64,000 nt of DNA from TK10-74A sp965263065 (GTDB lineage Bacteria; Chloroflexota; Dehalococcoidia; Bin125). Made by a program: the position numbers and the translations under genes. The stretch covers positions 1 through 64,000 of the forward strand of contig CBDHGH010000001.1 of NCBI GenBank assembly GCA_965263065.1, given 5' to 3'. The notes under the pieces are model-generated. The model worked only from the letters and a program-made list of their open reading frames with translations. It did not search any database and had not been told where the DNA came from. Of the stretch, positions 48,798 to 57,697 are shown in pieces (position 1 is the first letter of the stretch; the number at the start of each line of letters is the position of its first letter).

Positions 48798-49919
48798 ATG
48801 CCAACGCTGGCGGCTGATCGCAGCAAGCGGGCCGATGTCCTGCAACAACTCGCTGCCGCACGATTCGCCTTCCCATCGCCGGAGCACCCGGACTGGGAAA
48901 CGGTCGTCAACCACCCCGACCCCCAGATGGGCGTGCAGTTGCGGCGGGGCGGCTGGATCTACCCGGACCTCATCGTCACGGAGGAGCCGGGGCACTTCAT
49001 CCGCATGCTGGCCATCGTGGTGCTGCGGCACGAAGTCACCGAAGCCGAGGCCATGCAGCGCTGGCTGCCGCTGTCCAAGGCGGGCCCCTGCTACATCTTC
49101 GTGTCCGCCGGACAGGCCACCGCCGCCAATCGCCTCTGCCAGTCGCTGGGCATCAAGGTCGCCGGGATTCGCACCTGGCGGCGCACGCCGGCCTTCGGCC
49201 TCGAGATCGTCCCGGCCTACAGCGGCCCCGACCTGCTCGTGTCGGTCTTCAGCCTGCTCCCGCCGATGTTGCGCCCGCGCGCCTACCGCCCCGAACGACA
49301 GGTCATCGACCGGTCCTACGGGCGTCCCGCCCCCGCCGAGCGCGGGGGCACGCTGCTCCCCGGCCCCGACGCCGCAGCGGCGTCGGGGGACGCGCCCGCG
49401 CTCGGCGCCGGCCCCATGCCCGCCGCCCCCGCGGCCGCGCCCCACGCCCCGGCCCACGACGACGGCCTGCCCGAAGGCGTCCACCTGCCGCCGCCCAGCC
49501 TCTTCCCCTTCGTGCTCGCCGCTGGCATGATCCTCACGGCGTTCGGGGTGGTCTTCCCAGCGGTGTTGCTGGGCGCCGGCGTCGCGGCCACGGTGTACGG
49601 CGTGATTGGCTGGCTGTTGGAAGATGTACGCGACTACGCCCACGGCGGCGGCCAGGACTATCCCCGGCCGCAGACGCCGCCGGCCCCGGCGCACATCCAC
49701 ATGCCGGCGCCCAGTCTGTCGCCGGTGGTCATGGGGCTCGGCCTCGTGCTGACGGCGTTCGGGGTCGTCTTCCCGGCCGAGCTGCTGGGCGCCGGTCTGG
49801 TCCTCACCGGGCTCGGCGTGGTTGGCTGGACCACCGAGGAGATCCGTGACTACAACGCCGGCCCGCTCCACGCGCCCGATCATGCGGCCGACCATGCCGC
49901 CGACCATGCCGGACCCTGA
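48798..49919 (+). CDS. Putative auxiliary subunit of cytochrome oxidase with two repeated membrane modules
   Basis: This 373-residue protein of unknown function begins the oxidase operon. Its N-terminal part (about 1-165) is soluble and has no match I can name. After a Pro/Ala-rich linker come two similar modules: H-L-P-P-P-S-x-x-P-F followed by helix pairs (AAGMILTAFGVVFPAVLLGA and following) and EDVRDY; then H-M-P-A-P-S-x-x-P and GLVLTAFGVVFPAELLGAG, ending EEIRDY. Each module holds about two membrane helices. The motif resembles small subunit IV proteins of bacterial aa3 oxidases, which I infer from context. The stop is 17 bases before coxB. Confidence 0.6.
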   Translation: MPTLAADRSKRADVLQQLAAARFAFPSPEHPDWETVVNHPDPQMGVQLRRGGWIYPDLIVTEEPGHFIRMLAIVVLRHEVTEAEAMQRWLPLSKAGPCYIFVSAGQATAANRLCQSLGIKVAGIRTWRRTPAFGLEIVPAYSGPDLLVSVFSLLPPMLRPRAYRPERQVIDRSYGRPAPAERGGTLLPGPDAAAASGDAPALGAGPMPAAPAAAPHAPAHDDGLPEGVHLPPPSLFPFVLAAGMILTAFGVVFPAVLLGAGVAATVYGVIGWLLEDVRDYAHGGGQDYPRPQTPPAPAHIHMPAPSLSPVVMGLGLVLTAFGVVFPAELLGAGLVLTGLGVVGWTTEEIRDYNAGPLHAPDHAADHAADHAGP

Positions 49920-49935
49920 GACGATGAGGAACCGC

Positions 49936-51228
49936 ATGCCGAAGCCGTCCCCCCACCGAACCCCCCTGCGCCGGCGGGTTGGCGCCGTCCTCGCCCTGGC
50001 GGGTGGCTTGCTGCTGCTCAGCGCCGGCGTCGCGGGCGCGCAGGTCTTCCCCCCCGAGGCGGTCAGCGAAGAGGGCGCCGACATCCGCGACCTCTACATC
50101 CTGGTCTTCTTCCTCGCCGCCGTGGTCTTCATCGCCGTCGAGGGGGGCATCGTCTGGCTGGCGATCAAGTACCGCCGCCGCAGCGACGAGTTGCCCCCCC
50201 AGATCCACGGCAACCGCGGCGTCGAGGTTCTCTGGACCGTGATCCCCACGGTCATCGTCGTGGTGCTCTTCGTGGTCTCCTTCGTCGTCCTGGAGGACAT
50301 CGAGTCGGCCCCCAAAGCGTCCGAGCCCGTCGAGGTCATCGACGTCACGGGCCAGCAGTGGGCCTGGAGCTTCCACTACTCCGCCCCCCTCGGCGCGATC
50401 ACCGTCACCGCCGTCTCGGACGCCCCCACCGACACCGAACTGCGCGTCTCCGACGGGACGCAGTTCGAGCCCTTCAAGACCTACCGCATCGACATCGAGC
50501 ACTTCCGTGTCGATGCGATCGAGGGCAACACGCTGACCGTCGCGCGCGGGGTCAACGGCACCGTCGTGCAGGATCACCCCGCCGCGGCGGAGATCTTCCG
50601 CATCACCAACGGCACCGAGCTGTCCCAGGACGACCGTGGCGAACTCACCGACCGCGTCGACCCCAGCAGCGGCGCGATCACCACGGTGAACACGCCCATC
50701 GTCACCGTGCCCGTGGGCAAGACGGTGCGCTTCAACATTTCCAGCATGGACGTGATCCACTCCTTCTACGCGCCGCAGTTCCTCTACAAGCTCGACGCCG
50801 TTCCCGGCCGCACCCAGGCGCTGTGGCTCAAAGTCACCGACGCCGGTTTCTACCAGGGCCAGTGCGCCGAGTTCTGCGGCCGCGAGCACGCCCGCATGCT
50901 CTTCTCGGTGCGCGCCCTGCCGCTCGACGAGTACGAGGCCTGGCTGGCGGCGATCACCGCCCCTCCCGCCCCCGCGGACGACGCCGCCCCCGCGGACGAC
51001 GCCGGTGACGCCGCGCCCGAGGATGGCGCCGATGATGCCGATGACGCCGCTGACACTGATGACGCCGCTGACACTGATGACGCCGCTGACACTGATGAGG
51101 CCGGCGACTCCGGCGACGCTGGGGCGGCGCACATCGGCGCCGGGGCCGACGCCGGCCCGGAGCGCGTGATCAGCGCGGCCGGCAGCCGCATGCAACAGAC
51201 CACCGTGCCCTGGGAGGGCACGCTCTAG
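49936..51228 (+). CDS. coxB: Cytochrome c oxidase subunit II with an inserted segment
   Basis: Subunit II accepts electrons from cytochrome c at the CuA centre. The 430-residue protein has a signal peptide (ending AGAQ, about 36), two membrane helices and a cupredoxin domain. CuA ligands are His275, Cys310, Cys314, His318 and Met321 (DVIHSF and GQCAEFCGREHARM). Between the WAWSFHY strand and the NISS-x-DVIH strand lies an insertion of about 100 residues (about 153-250) containing a GNTLTVARGVNGTVVQDH motif. The C-terminal tail (about 340-430) is Asp/Ala-rich. The ATG at 49936 was chosen over 49924 because GAGGAA lies five bases upstream. It begins the core oxidase genes. Confidence 0.93.
   Translation: MPKPSPHRTPLRRRVGAVLALAGGLLLLSAGVAGAQVFPPEAVSEEGADIRDLYILVFFLAAVVFIAVEGGIVWLAIKYRRRSDELPPQIHGNRGVEVLWTVIPTVIVVVLFVVSFVVLEDIESAPKASEPVEVIDVTGQQWAWSFHYSAPLGAITVTAVSDAPTDTELRVSDGTQFEPFKTYRIDIEHFRVDAIEGNTLTVARGVNGTVVQDHPAAAEIFRITNGTELSQDDRGELTDRVDPSSGAITTVNTPIVTVPVGKTVRFNISSMDVIHSFYAPQFLYKLDAVPGRTQALWLKVTDAGFYQGQCAEFCGREHARMLFSVRALPLDEYEAWLAAITAPPAPADDAAPADDAGDAAPEDGADDADDAADTDDAADTDDAADTDEAGDSGDAGAAHIGAGADAGPERVISAAGSRMQQTTVPWEGTL
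51040..51093 (+). repeat. Three perfect 18-bp tandem repeats within coxB
   Basis: The unit GATGACGCCGCTGACACT occurs three times without mismatch and encodes D-D-A-A-D-T in the acidic C-terminal tail of CoxB. Replication slippage is the likely source. Confidence 0.9.
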
Positions 51229-51296
51229 CGGCGCCGCGCCGCGGCGCACGCCATCGGGCGGACACCCCGGCGACGGGGTATTGAACGGGAGAACGC

Positions 51297-52982
51297 ATGG
51301 CCACTCTCGCTGGAACCCTCCCCACCGGCTACACCGGGGGACGCGTGCAGGTGCTGCTCGACTGGCTGACCACGGTCGACCACAAGAAGATCGGCATCAT
51401 GTACGTGGTCGCCGCCGGCGCGTTCGGGCTGGTCGGCGGCGCCCTCTCGCTGGTCGTGCGCACGGAGTTGATCGAGACCGGCGCGATCATGGGCGCCGAC
51501 ACCTACAACCAGATGTTCACGATGCACGCCAGCATCATGCTGTTCTTGTTCATCATGCCGGTGGCGACGGGCTTCGCGAACTATCTCGTGCCGCTGCAGA
51601 TCGGCGCCCTGGACATGGCCTTCCCGCGCATCAACGCGCTCTCCCTGTGGCTGTTCATGTTCGGCGGCGTGCTGATGCTCAGCGCCTTCGCCTTCGACGG
51701 CGGCGCCGCGGCCGCCGGCTGGACGGCCTATCCCCCCATCTCCAGCAACACCGCCGGCAACGCGCAGCCCGCCGGCGTGGGCATGGACCTCTGGCTGGTG
51801 GGCGTCATCATCCTGGGCGTCGCCGCCACCGCTGGTGGGCTGAACTTCCTCGTCACGATCTTCAAGATGCGCGCCCCCGGCATGACCATGTTCCGCATGC
51901 CGATGTTCACCTGGACCATCCTGGTCACGGCGTTCCTGGTCGTCCTCGCGACGCCGGTCCTGGCCTCCGCGCTGATCCTGCTCTTCGCCGACCGCAACGG
52001 CGCCGGCGGCGTCTTCTTCGACCCCGCCACGGGCGGGCAGTCGATCCTCTGGCAGAACCTCTTCTGGTTCTACTCGCATCCCGCCGTCTACGTCATGATC
52101 CTGCCGCCCATGGGCATCGTCTCCGAGGTGCTGCCCGTCTTCTCGCGCAAGCCGCTCTTCGGCTACCGGGCCTTCGTCATGGCGACCGTGGGCATTGGCC
52201 TGCTGAGCTTCGTCGTCTGGGCGCACCACATGTTCACGACGGGCGGCGTCTTCCTGCCCTTCTTCATGGCCTCCACCTTTCTGATCGGCATCCCCACCGG
52301 CGTGAAGATGTTCAACTGGATGGCCACCATGCATAAGGGGTCGATCACCTTCACGACGGCGATGCTGTTCGCCGTCGGCTTCGTGATGCTCTTCCTGATC
52401 GGCGGCATCACCGGCGTCTTCCACGCCGCCGTGCCCGTCGACTTCGCCCTGCACGACACCTACTTCGTCGTGGGCCACCTGCACTACGTGCTGGCCACCG
52501 GCGCCGCCTTCGGCATCTTCGCCGCCAGCTACTACTGGTTCCCCAAGATGTTCGGCCGCTTCATGAACGAGGGCCTGGGCAAGATTCACTTCTGGAGCAT
52601 GTTCATCGGCACCAACATGATCTTCTGGCCGCAGCTCATGCTGGGCCTCGACGGCATGCCGCGCCGCATCAACGACTACGCCGACAACCCCGGCTGGGAG
52701 ATCATGAACCAGATCGCCACCGTGGGCGCGTTCGTCGCCATGCTGGGCGCGGTGCTCTTCCTCTTCAACGTCGTGCACTCGATGTTCTGGGGCGAAGAGT
52801 GCACCGAGGATAACCCCTGGGACGCCGGCACCCTGGAGTGGGCGACGACATCGCCGCCGCCGGTCTACAACTTCGACCGCATCCCCCGCGTCCGCTCCGA
52901 GCGCCCCGTCTTCGACGAGCGCCACGGCCTGGGCGCCCACGGCCCCTCCGACGGGCCCCACGCCGCGAAGACACCCTCTTAG
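51297..52982 (+). CDS. coxA: Cytochrome c oxidase subunit I (A2-type)
   Basis: This is the catalytic subunit, 561 residues and about 12 helices, that reduces O2 and pumps protons. The low-spin heme ligands are His77 and His396, the high-spin heme ligand is His394 and the CuB ligands are His261, His310 and His311; Tyr265 is the cross-linked tyrosine. Residues 259-265 read YSHPAVY; the A1-type Glu in the D-channel is missing and the YS pair of the A2 subfamily is present. GGGAG precedes the ATG. The C-terminal tail (about 510-561) is soluble. Confidence 0.97.
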   Translation: MATLAGTLPTGYTGGRVQVLLDWLTTVDHKKIGIMYVVAAGAFGLVGGALSLVVRTELIETGAIMGADTYNQMFTMHASIMLFLFIMPVATGFANYLVPLQIGALDMAFPRINALSLWLFMFGGVLMLSAFAFDGGAAAAGWTAYPPISSNTAGNAQPAGVGMDLWLVGVIILGVAATAGGLNFLVTIFKMRAPGMTMFRMPMFTWTILVTAFLVVLATPVLASALILLFADRNGAGGVFFDPATGGQSILWQNLFWFYSHPAVYVMILPPMGIVSEVLPVFSRKPLFGYRAFVMATVGIGLLSFVVWAHHMFTTGGVFLPFFMASTFLIGIPTGVKMFNWMATMHKGSITFTTAMLFAVGFVMLFLIGGITGVFHAAVPVDFALHDTYFVVGHLHYVLATGAAFGIFAASYYWFPKMFGRFMNEGLGKIHFWSMFIGTNMIFWPQLMLGLDGMPRRINDYADNPGWEIMNQIATVGAFVAMLGAVLFLFNVVHSMFWGEECTEDNPWDAGTLEWATTSPPPVYNFDRIPRVRSERPVFDERHGLGAHGPSDGPHAAKTPS

Positions 52983-53000
52983 GAAACGGACACCGCACCG

Positions 53001-53627
53001 ATGGCCTCTCGCACCGCCGCCCGGAAGCCCGTCAATCCCCTCAAGAGCTTCTTCGTGGGCAGCGAGCCCATGACCAACGGGCTCTGGGGCATGGTCTTCT
53101 TCATCTTCTCGGAGATCATGTTCTTCTCCGGCCTCATCGCGGCCTATCTCGCCCTGCGCGAGGACGCGCTGGAGTGGGTCCCCCTGATCGACGGCGTCTA
53201 CGACCACGGCGCCGCGCTCGAAGTCGGCTTCCGGCCGATCTTCTTCACCGTCCTGCTGGTCTCGAGCAGCATCCCCATGCAGGCGGCCGCCTTCGCCATC
53301 CGCAAGGGCAACCGCGGCGCGATGAAGGCCGGCATGGTGATCGTGATGCTGATCGGCACGGCCTTCCTGCTCAATCAGGCCGTCGAATGGATCTACGCCG
53401 ACTTCGCCATCGGTGATGGCCCCTACAGCGCGACCTTCTACCTGCTCACCGGCTTCCACGGCGCGCACGTCCTGGGCGGCCTGCTGTTCATCACCTTCCT
53501 CTGGATGCGCTCCCAGCTGGGGCACTTCGACGCGCACCGCAACACCGCCGTCGAGGCGGCCACGATGTACTGGCACTTCGTCGGCGCCGTGTGGATTCTG
53601 GTCTTCAGCCTGCTCTTCCTGGCCTGA
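53001..53627 (+). CDS. coxC: Cytochrome c oxidase subunit III
   Basis: This 208-residue subunit III has five hydrophobic helices and the conserved FIFSEIMFFSGLIAAYLALR, FYLLTGFHGAHVLGGLLF and TMYWHFVGAVWILVF motifs. It is of the shorter type lacking the first two helices of mitochondrial subunit III. It begins 18 bases after the coxA stop. Confidence 0.96.
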   Translation: MASRTAARKPVNPLKSFFVGSEPMTNGLWGMVFFIFSEIMFFSGLIAAYLALREDALEWVPLIDGVYDHGAALEVGFRPIFFTVLLVSSSIPMQAAAFAIRKGNRGAMKAGMVIVMLIGTAFLLNQAVEWIYADFAIGDGPYSATFYLLTGFHGAHVLGGLLFITFLWMRSQLGHFDAHRNTAVEAATMYWHFVGAVWILVFSLLFLA

Positions 53628-53683
53628 CGCCCGCGCGCGACGCGCGGCGCCCGCCACCGGGTCGCACTGGAATCGGGGCGCCC

Positions 53684-54721
53684 ATGCCCGTGCGCAGGGC
53701 TCGTTTGGTCCCCGCCGCCGCGCTCGCGGGGCTGACCGCCGTGCTGGCGCCGGCCGTCGCCGCCGCGCATGACGGCACGATGGCGGAGTCGGGCCAGATC
53801 CTGGTGGCCCTCACGGTGTGGGGCCTCGACCCCCTCGGCGTCGTGCTGACCCTGATCCTCGCCGCCGCCTACTGGTGGGGCTACCGACGGCTGCGCGCCG
53901 CCGCCGCCGCCGATCCCGCGGCGCCCGGCGCACGCCGCTTCCACTTCTCCCGCTGGCGGCCGGCCGCCTTCGCCGGCGGCATCGTGCTGATGCTGCTCGC
54001 CCTCGTCTCCCCCATCGACACGTACTCCGACGACCTCTTCTGGATGCACATGATCCAGCACGTGCTCATCCTCATGGTCATCGCGCCCCTGCTGCTGCTC
54101 GGCGCCCCCGCGACGCTCGCCCTGCGGGCCGCCAGCCCGCGCGTGCGGCGGCAATACGTCGTCCCCCTGCTCAACAGCCGCGTGCTCCAGATCCTGCTCT
54201 ACCCGCCGGTCGCCATCCTCATCCTCGTCGGCGCGATCTGGATCTGGCACATCCCCGCCCTCTACGACGCCGCCATCGGCAGCGAGCTCCTGCACTTCAT
54301 CGAGCACTCGACGTTCCTGTCCGGCGGCCTGCTCTTCTGGTGGCTGATCATCGGCGTCGACGCCTCCCACCTGCGACCGGGGCACATCGCCCGGGTGGCG
54401 ATCCTGATCGTCGCGATCCTCCAGAATCTCGCCCTCGGCCTCATCCTTACCAGCCTCGGCGCGGCCGCCTACGAGAGCTACGCCCAGCTCGACGGCCTGC
54501 GCGATTGGGGTCCATCCGCGCTCACCGACCAGCGCATCGGCGCCGGCATCATGTGGGTCCCCGGCACGATGATGTTCGCCCTGGCCGTGCTCGTCATCGT
54601 CTACTACTGGGCCGAGCACGAGGCCTTCCGCTCCCGCCGCGACGACCTGCTGCGCGACCTCGACGAGCGCGCCGGCCGCCCCGTCTATCCCCAGCCCTCG
54701 GATCGGCCCACGCACCGATGA
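53684..54721 (+). CDS. ctaG: Cytochrome c oxidase assembly protein (caa3_CtaG type)
   Basis: This 345-residue membrane protein matches the CtaG family of PF09678, which helps assemble the CuB centre. It has a signal-like N-terminus and then about seven helices with conserved motifs including LVSPIDTYSDDLFWMHMIQH, HIPALYDAA and EHSTFLSGGLLFWWLIIG. The His-rich stretches, such as MHMIQH, would bind copper. The ATG at 53684 is chosen on homology; its ribosome site is weak. The stop overlaps the start of a 47-codon frame. Confidence 0.9.
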   Translation: MPVRRARLVPAAALAGLTAVLAPAVAAAHDGTMAESGQILVALTVWGLDPLGVVLTLILAAAYWWGYRRLRAAAAADPAAPGARRFHFSRWRPAAFAGGIVLMLLALVSPIDTYSDDLFWMHMIQHVLILMVIAPLLLLGAPATLALRAASPRVRRQYVVPLLNSRVLQILLYPPVAILILVGAIWIWHIPALYDAAIGSELLHFIEHSTFLSGGLLFWWLIIGVDASHLRPGHIARVAILIVAILQNLALGLILTSLGAAAYESYAQLDGLRDWGPSALTDQRIGAGIMWVPGTMMFALAVLVIVYYWAEHEAFRSRRDDLLRDLDERAGRPVYPQPSDRPTHR

Positions 54722-54861
54722 GCCGCCCGCATCCGTTGCCCGCTGCGTTGTTCGCTCCATTGACCGGCGTCCGCCCGCCCGCAACCCTGGCGGCCCGGCA
54801 GGAGCGGCCGCGCCGCCGCGGCGCGCCGCGGCTGGGCCGCGACCGGGAAGGGGATCGATGA
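54718..54861 (+). CDS. 47-residue basic reading frame coupled to ctaG and ctaA
   Basis: This short frame overlaps the ctaG stop (ATGA) at one end and the ctaA start (ATGA) at the other, filling the whole gap. The peptide is Arg/Pro-rich with no membrane helix or recognised motif (it starts MSRPHPLPAALFAP). In high-G+C DNA such frames are common by chance; the double coupling is the only argument for it. Confidence 0.25.
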   Translation: MSRPHPLPAALFAPLTGVRPPATLAARQERPRRRGAPRLGRDREGDR

Positions 54862-55883
54862 CCGTGGTGCGTCGCTGGCGATCCCTCAGCGGCTATCAGC
54901 AGCTGGGCCTCGTCACGATCTGCGGCCTGATCCTGCTGGTCATCCTGGGCGGGACCGTGCGCGTCACCGACTCCGGTCTGGCGTGCCCCGACTGGCCCCT
55001 CTGCCATGGCCGGATCATCCCCCAGGGCGACTATCACGTCTGGCTCGAGTGGACGCACCGGCTCGCCGCGAGCGTCTTCGGCTTCGTCATCCTGGCCTTC
55101 GTGATCGGGGCGCTGCGGCGTTACCGCGACCGCCGCTGGGTCGTGCTGCCGGCGCTGGCCGGCGTCGTGGCGCTGGGCGTCCAGGTCGTCCTGGGCGGCC
55201 TCACCGTGACGGAGAAGCTCGACGCCGGCATCCTCAGCGCGCACCTGGGGACCGCCATGCTGATCGTGCTGCTGATCATGACCGCCTGGCTGGCGACCTT
55301 CGTCCCCCAGGCCGACGGCCCGCCCGCGCAGCGGCAGCGGGTCGCCGAGCGCGCGGGGCCGCCCGCCCGTGCGTCGCGGCCCATGGCGCTGCTGGCGGTC
55401 GTGACCGCGCTGGGGACGTTCGCCCTGATCGTGCTGGGCGGCTACGTGAGCGGCACCGACGCCGGCTTCTACTGCGGCGGCGATTGGCCGCTCTGTAACG
55501 GCGTCGTCCTGCCCGAGGGTCGCAACGCGATCATCCACGTCTCGCATCGTTTCCTGGCCGCCGCCGTCGCGCTGCTCGTGCTGGCCTGCGTCGGGCTGGC
55601 CGCCAGCCGGCAACACGCCGCCCCGGGCGTCTTCCGGCTGGCGCTGGCCGTGGGCGGCCTGTTCGCGATCCAGATCGTCCTGGGCGCGGCCGTCATGTGG
55701 ACCACGCTGGCGGAGTGGTCGCGCGTGCTGCACCTAGTTACCGGATCGGTCACCTGGGGTACGCTCGTCGCGATGACCGCCCTCGCCTGCTACGACGCCG
55801 TCCGCCACGATTCCTTGCATCGCGCCCGGCCGCTGCCGGCGCTGCTGTCGCGACGCCCCCAGGTGGGAGAGACCAGACGGTGA
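54858..55883 (+). CDS. ctaA: Heme A synthase
   Basis: CtaA (COX15 family) converts heme O to heme A. The 341-residue protein has about eight helices in two repeats, each with the conserved cysteine pair: ACPDWPLCHG near the first and YCGGDWPLCNG near the second. The heme-ligand histidines are in EWTHRLAAS and VSHRFLAA. It precedes ctaB with a GTGA overlap. Confidence 0.95.
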   Translation: MTVVRRWRSLSGYQQLGLVTICGLILLVILGGTVRVTDSGLACPDWPLCHGRIIPQGDYHVWLEWTHRLAASVFGFVILAFVIGALRRYRDRRWVVLPALAGVVALGVQVVLGGLTVTEKLDAGILSAHLGTAMLIVLLIMTAWLATFVPQADGPPAQRQRVAERAGPPARASRPMALLAVVTALGTFALIVLGGYVSGTDAGFYCGGDWPLCNGVVLPEGRNAIIHVSHRFLAAAVALLVLACVGLAASRQHAAPGVFRLALAVGGLFAIQIVLGAAVMWTTLAEWSRVLHLVTGSVTWGTLVAMTALACYDAVRHDSLHRARPLPALLSRRPQVGETRR

Positions 55884-56827
55884 TCACCCGCTCGGGACGA
55901 CTCATCATCGCGGCGCGGCCGCGGCCCGCGTCGCCGGCGACGGACGGCCCCGCCCGCCCCGCGACGGACGCGCGCGGCCTCGTCCGGGCCTACATCGCGC
56001 TGACCAAGCCCGGCATCATCTGGCTGCTGCTCGTCACGACCGTGCCCGCCATGGTCATGGCCCAGAACGGCTGGCCCGGCCTCGACCTCGTCGCCCTGGT
56101 GCTGCTGGGCGGCATCCTCACCGCCGGCGGCGCGAACGCCATCAACCAGTGGTACGACCGCGACATCGACCGCATCATGCCCCGCACCGCCAAGCGGCCA
56201 ATCCCCAGCGGCGTCGTTCCGCCGACGGCCGCCCTCGTCTGGGGCGCGGCCCTCGTCGTCGCCGGAGGCGTGCAACTGCTGCTCACGGTCAACTGGCTCT
56301 CCGCCGTCTGGGCGCTCGCCGCGGTCGGCTTCTACGTCGGCGTCTACACGGTCTGGCTGAAGCGCAGCAGCGTGCAGAACATCGTCATCGGCGGGGCGGC
56401 GGGCGCGGTCCCTCCGCTCGTCGGCTGGGCGGCCGTCCGCGGCGACGTCGATGTCGCGCCCGCGATCCTGTTCCTGATCGTCTTCTTCTGGACCCCGCCC
56501 CACTTCTGGGCGCTGGCCCTGCGCTACAAGGACGAATACGCCAGCGCGAACGTGCCCATGCTCCCGGTCGTCCGCGGCGAGGCCGCGACCAAGCGGCAGA
56601 TCCTGATCTACGCCGTCGTGCTGGCCGCCGTCAGCCTGTCGCTGCCGCTCAGCGGCGACGTGTCCTGGATCTACCTGGGCGCGGCCGCGGCGCTGGGCGT
56701 GGCCTTCATCGCCCAGGCGGCTCGGGTGTACCTCGATCGCGCCGCCCCCATGCAACTCTTCTTCTTCTCGATCCTCTACCTGCCCCTGCTCTTCCTCGCC
56801 GTCATGATCGACGTCTTCGTCCTCTAG
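55880..56827 (+). CDS. ctaB: Protoheme IX farnesyltransferase (heme O synthase)
   Basis: CtaB farnesylates heme B to heme O, the step before CtaA. The 315-residue protein has about eight helices and the UbiA-type Asp-rich motif NAINQWYDRDIDRIMPRTAKR (first N/DxxxD) and a later RYKDEYASANVPMLP (second). The start is GTG, overlapping the ctaA stop, with GGGAGAG upstream. N-terminal residues 1-35 are Arg/Ala-rich and not membrane embedded. Confidence 0.95.
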   Translation: MITRSGRLIIAARPRPASPATDGPARPATDARGLVRAYIALTKPGIIWLLLVTTVPAMVMAQNGWPGLDLVALVLLGGILTAGGANAINQWYDRDIDRIMPRTAKRPIPSGVVPPTAALVWGAALVVAGGVQLLLTVNWLSAVWALAAVGFYVGVYTVWLKRSSVQNIVIGGAAGAVPPLVGWAAVRGDVDVAPAILFLIVFFWTPPHFWALALRYKDEYASANVPMLPVVRGEAATKRQILIYAVVLAAVSLSLPLSGDVSWIYLGAAAALGVAFIAQAARVYLDRAAPMQLFFFSILYLPLLFLAVMIDVFVL

Positions 56828-56856
56828 CGCCGCCGCCGCCGCTCGCATGGGCCGCG

Positions 56857-57651
56857 TCATGGGGTCGCGGTGGCCTGGGTGATCGCGGCCTGCAGCTCCG
56901 CGTCCGTCGCCAGACGCTCGAAGCGCGCCAGGATGCGCCCGTCGTCCCCAACGACGTACGTCCAGGGCTCGTTCTCCAGCGTCCAGCCGGACTCGCGTTC
57001 GCCGTTGGCCGGGGCTCGTTCCGCCACGACCGTGAGCGCCATCGCAGCCGCCAGCCGCTCGGCCTGCGCCAGGGCCCGATCGCAGAGGGCGCTGCCGGAG
57101 CAGTCGTCCGACAGCGTCAGCACGACCAGGGCCGGCCGTCCCGCGGCCAGCGCCGCTCGCAGCGACGGCGACTCCGGCGCCTGCTCCCCCACGGCGGGCG
57201 AGGCCGTCGTCGCCGCCACGACGAACGGCAGCCGCGCGCTGACCTGCGCCGCGTCGTCGGGCGCGCCCGCGGCGACGGCCCGGACCTCCAGCGCCCACGT
57301 CCCCACGATGTCCAGCGGGGCCGCCGCCACGTAGAACGTCTGCGGGCCCACCCCCACGACCTCCAGGGCGGCGTCCGAGCGGAAGCGCAGGCCGCCCTGC
57401 ACGGGCTCGAAGTAGCGCACCTGGAACGTCGCGCCCGCCGCGAACGACGGCGCTGCGGCGCGGTCCAGCAAGCGCAGCACCACCCGATCGACCCCGACCG
57501 CCAGGTCGGTCGACTCGATCACCGGCACGAAGGGCGCATCGGCGTTGGTCAGCACGAAGCGGTCGTCGCCGCCGCCGCCGCAGGCGAGGCCGAGCAACGC
57601 GGCGATCGCCGCGATTGCCCCCAGCGCCACGATGACGATCCCGCGAGTCAA
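56857..57651 (-). CDS. Lipoprotein with C-terminal thioredoxin-like domain
   Basis: This 264-residue lipoprotein has the lipobox LLGLAC (Cys about 24). Residues about 30-150 are beta-rich and Ig-like. The C-terminal half (about 165-264) looks thioredoxin-like: GRPALVVLTLSDDCSGSALC (Cys-x5-Cys), then EPWTYVVGDDGRILARFE and ATDAELQAAI. It lies beside ctaB but on the other strand, so a Sco-like copper or redox role in oxidase assembly is possible; that is inference. It precedes the ABC permease gene on the minus strand (downstream of it). Confidence 0.65.
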   Translation of the reverse strand: MTRGIVIVALGAIAAIAALLGLACGGGGDDRFVLTNADAPFVPVIESTDLAVGVDRVVLRLLDRAAAPSFAAGATFQVRYFEPVQGGLRFRSDAALEVVGVGPQTFYVAAAPLDIVGTWALEVRAVAAGAPDDAAQVSARLPFVVAATTASPAVGEQAPESPSLRAALAAGRPALVVLTLSDDCSGSALCDRALAQAERLAAAMALTVVAERAPANGERESGWTLENEPWTYVVGDDGRILARFERLATDAELQAAITQATATP

Positions 57652-57697
57652 TCCGCACCGCCTCCGGCGTGCCGGCGCCGCGACCGCTGCGCCGGGC

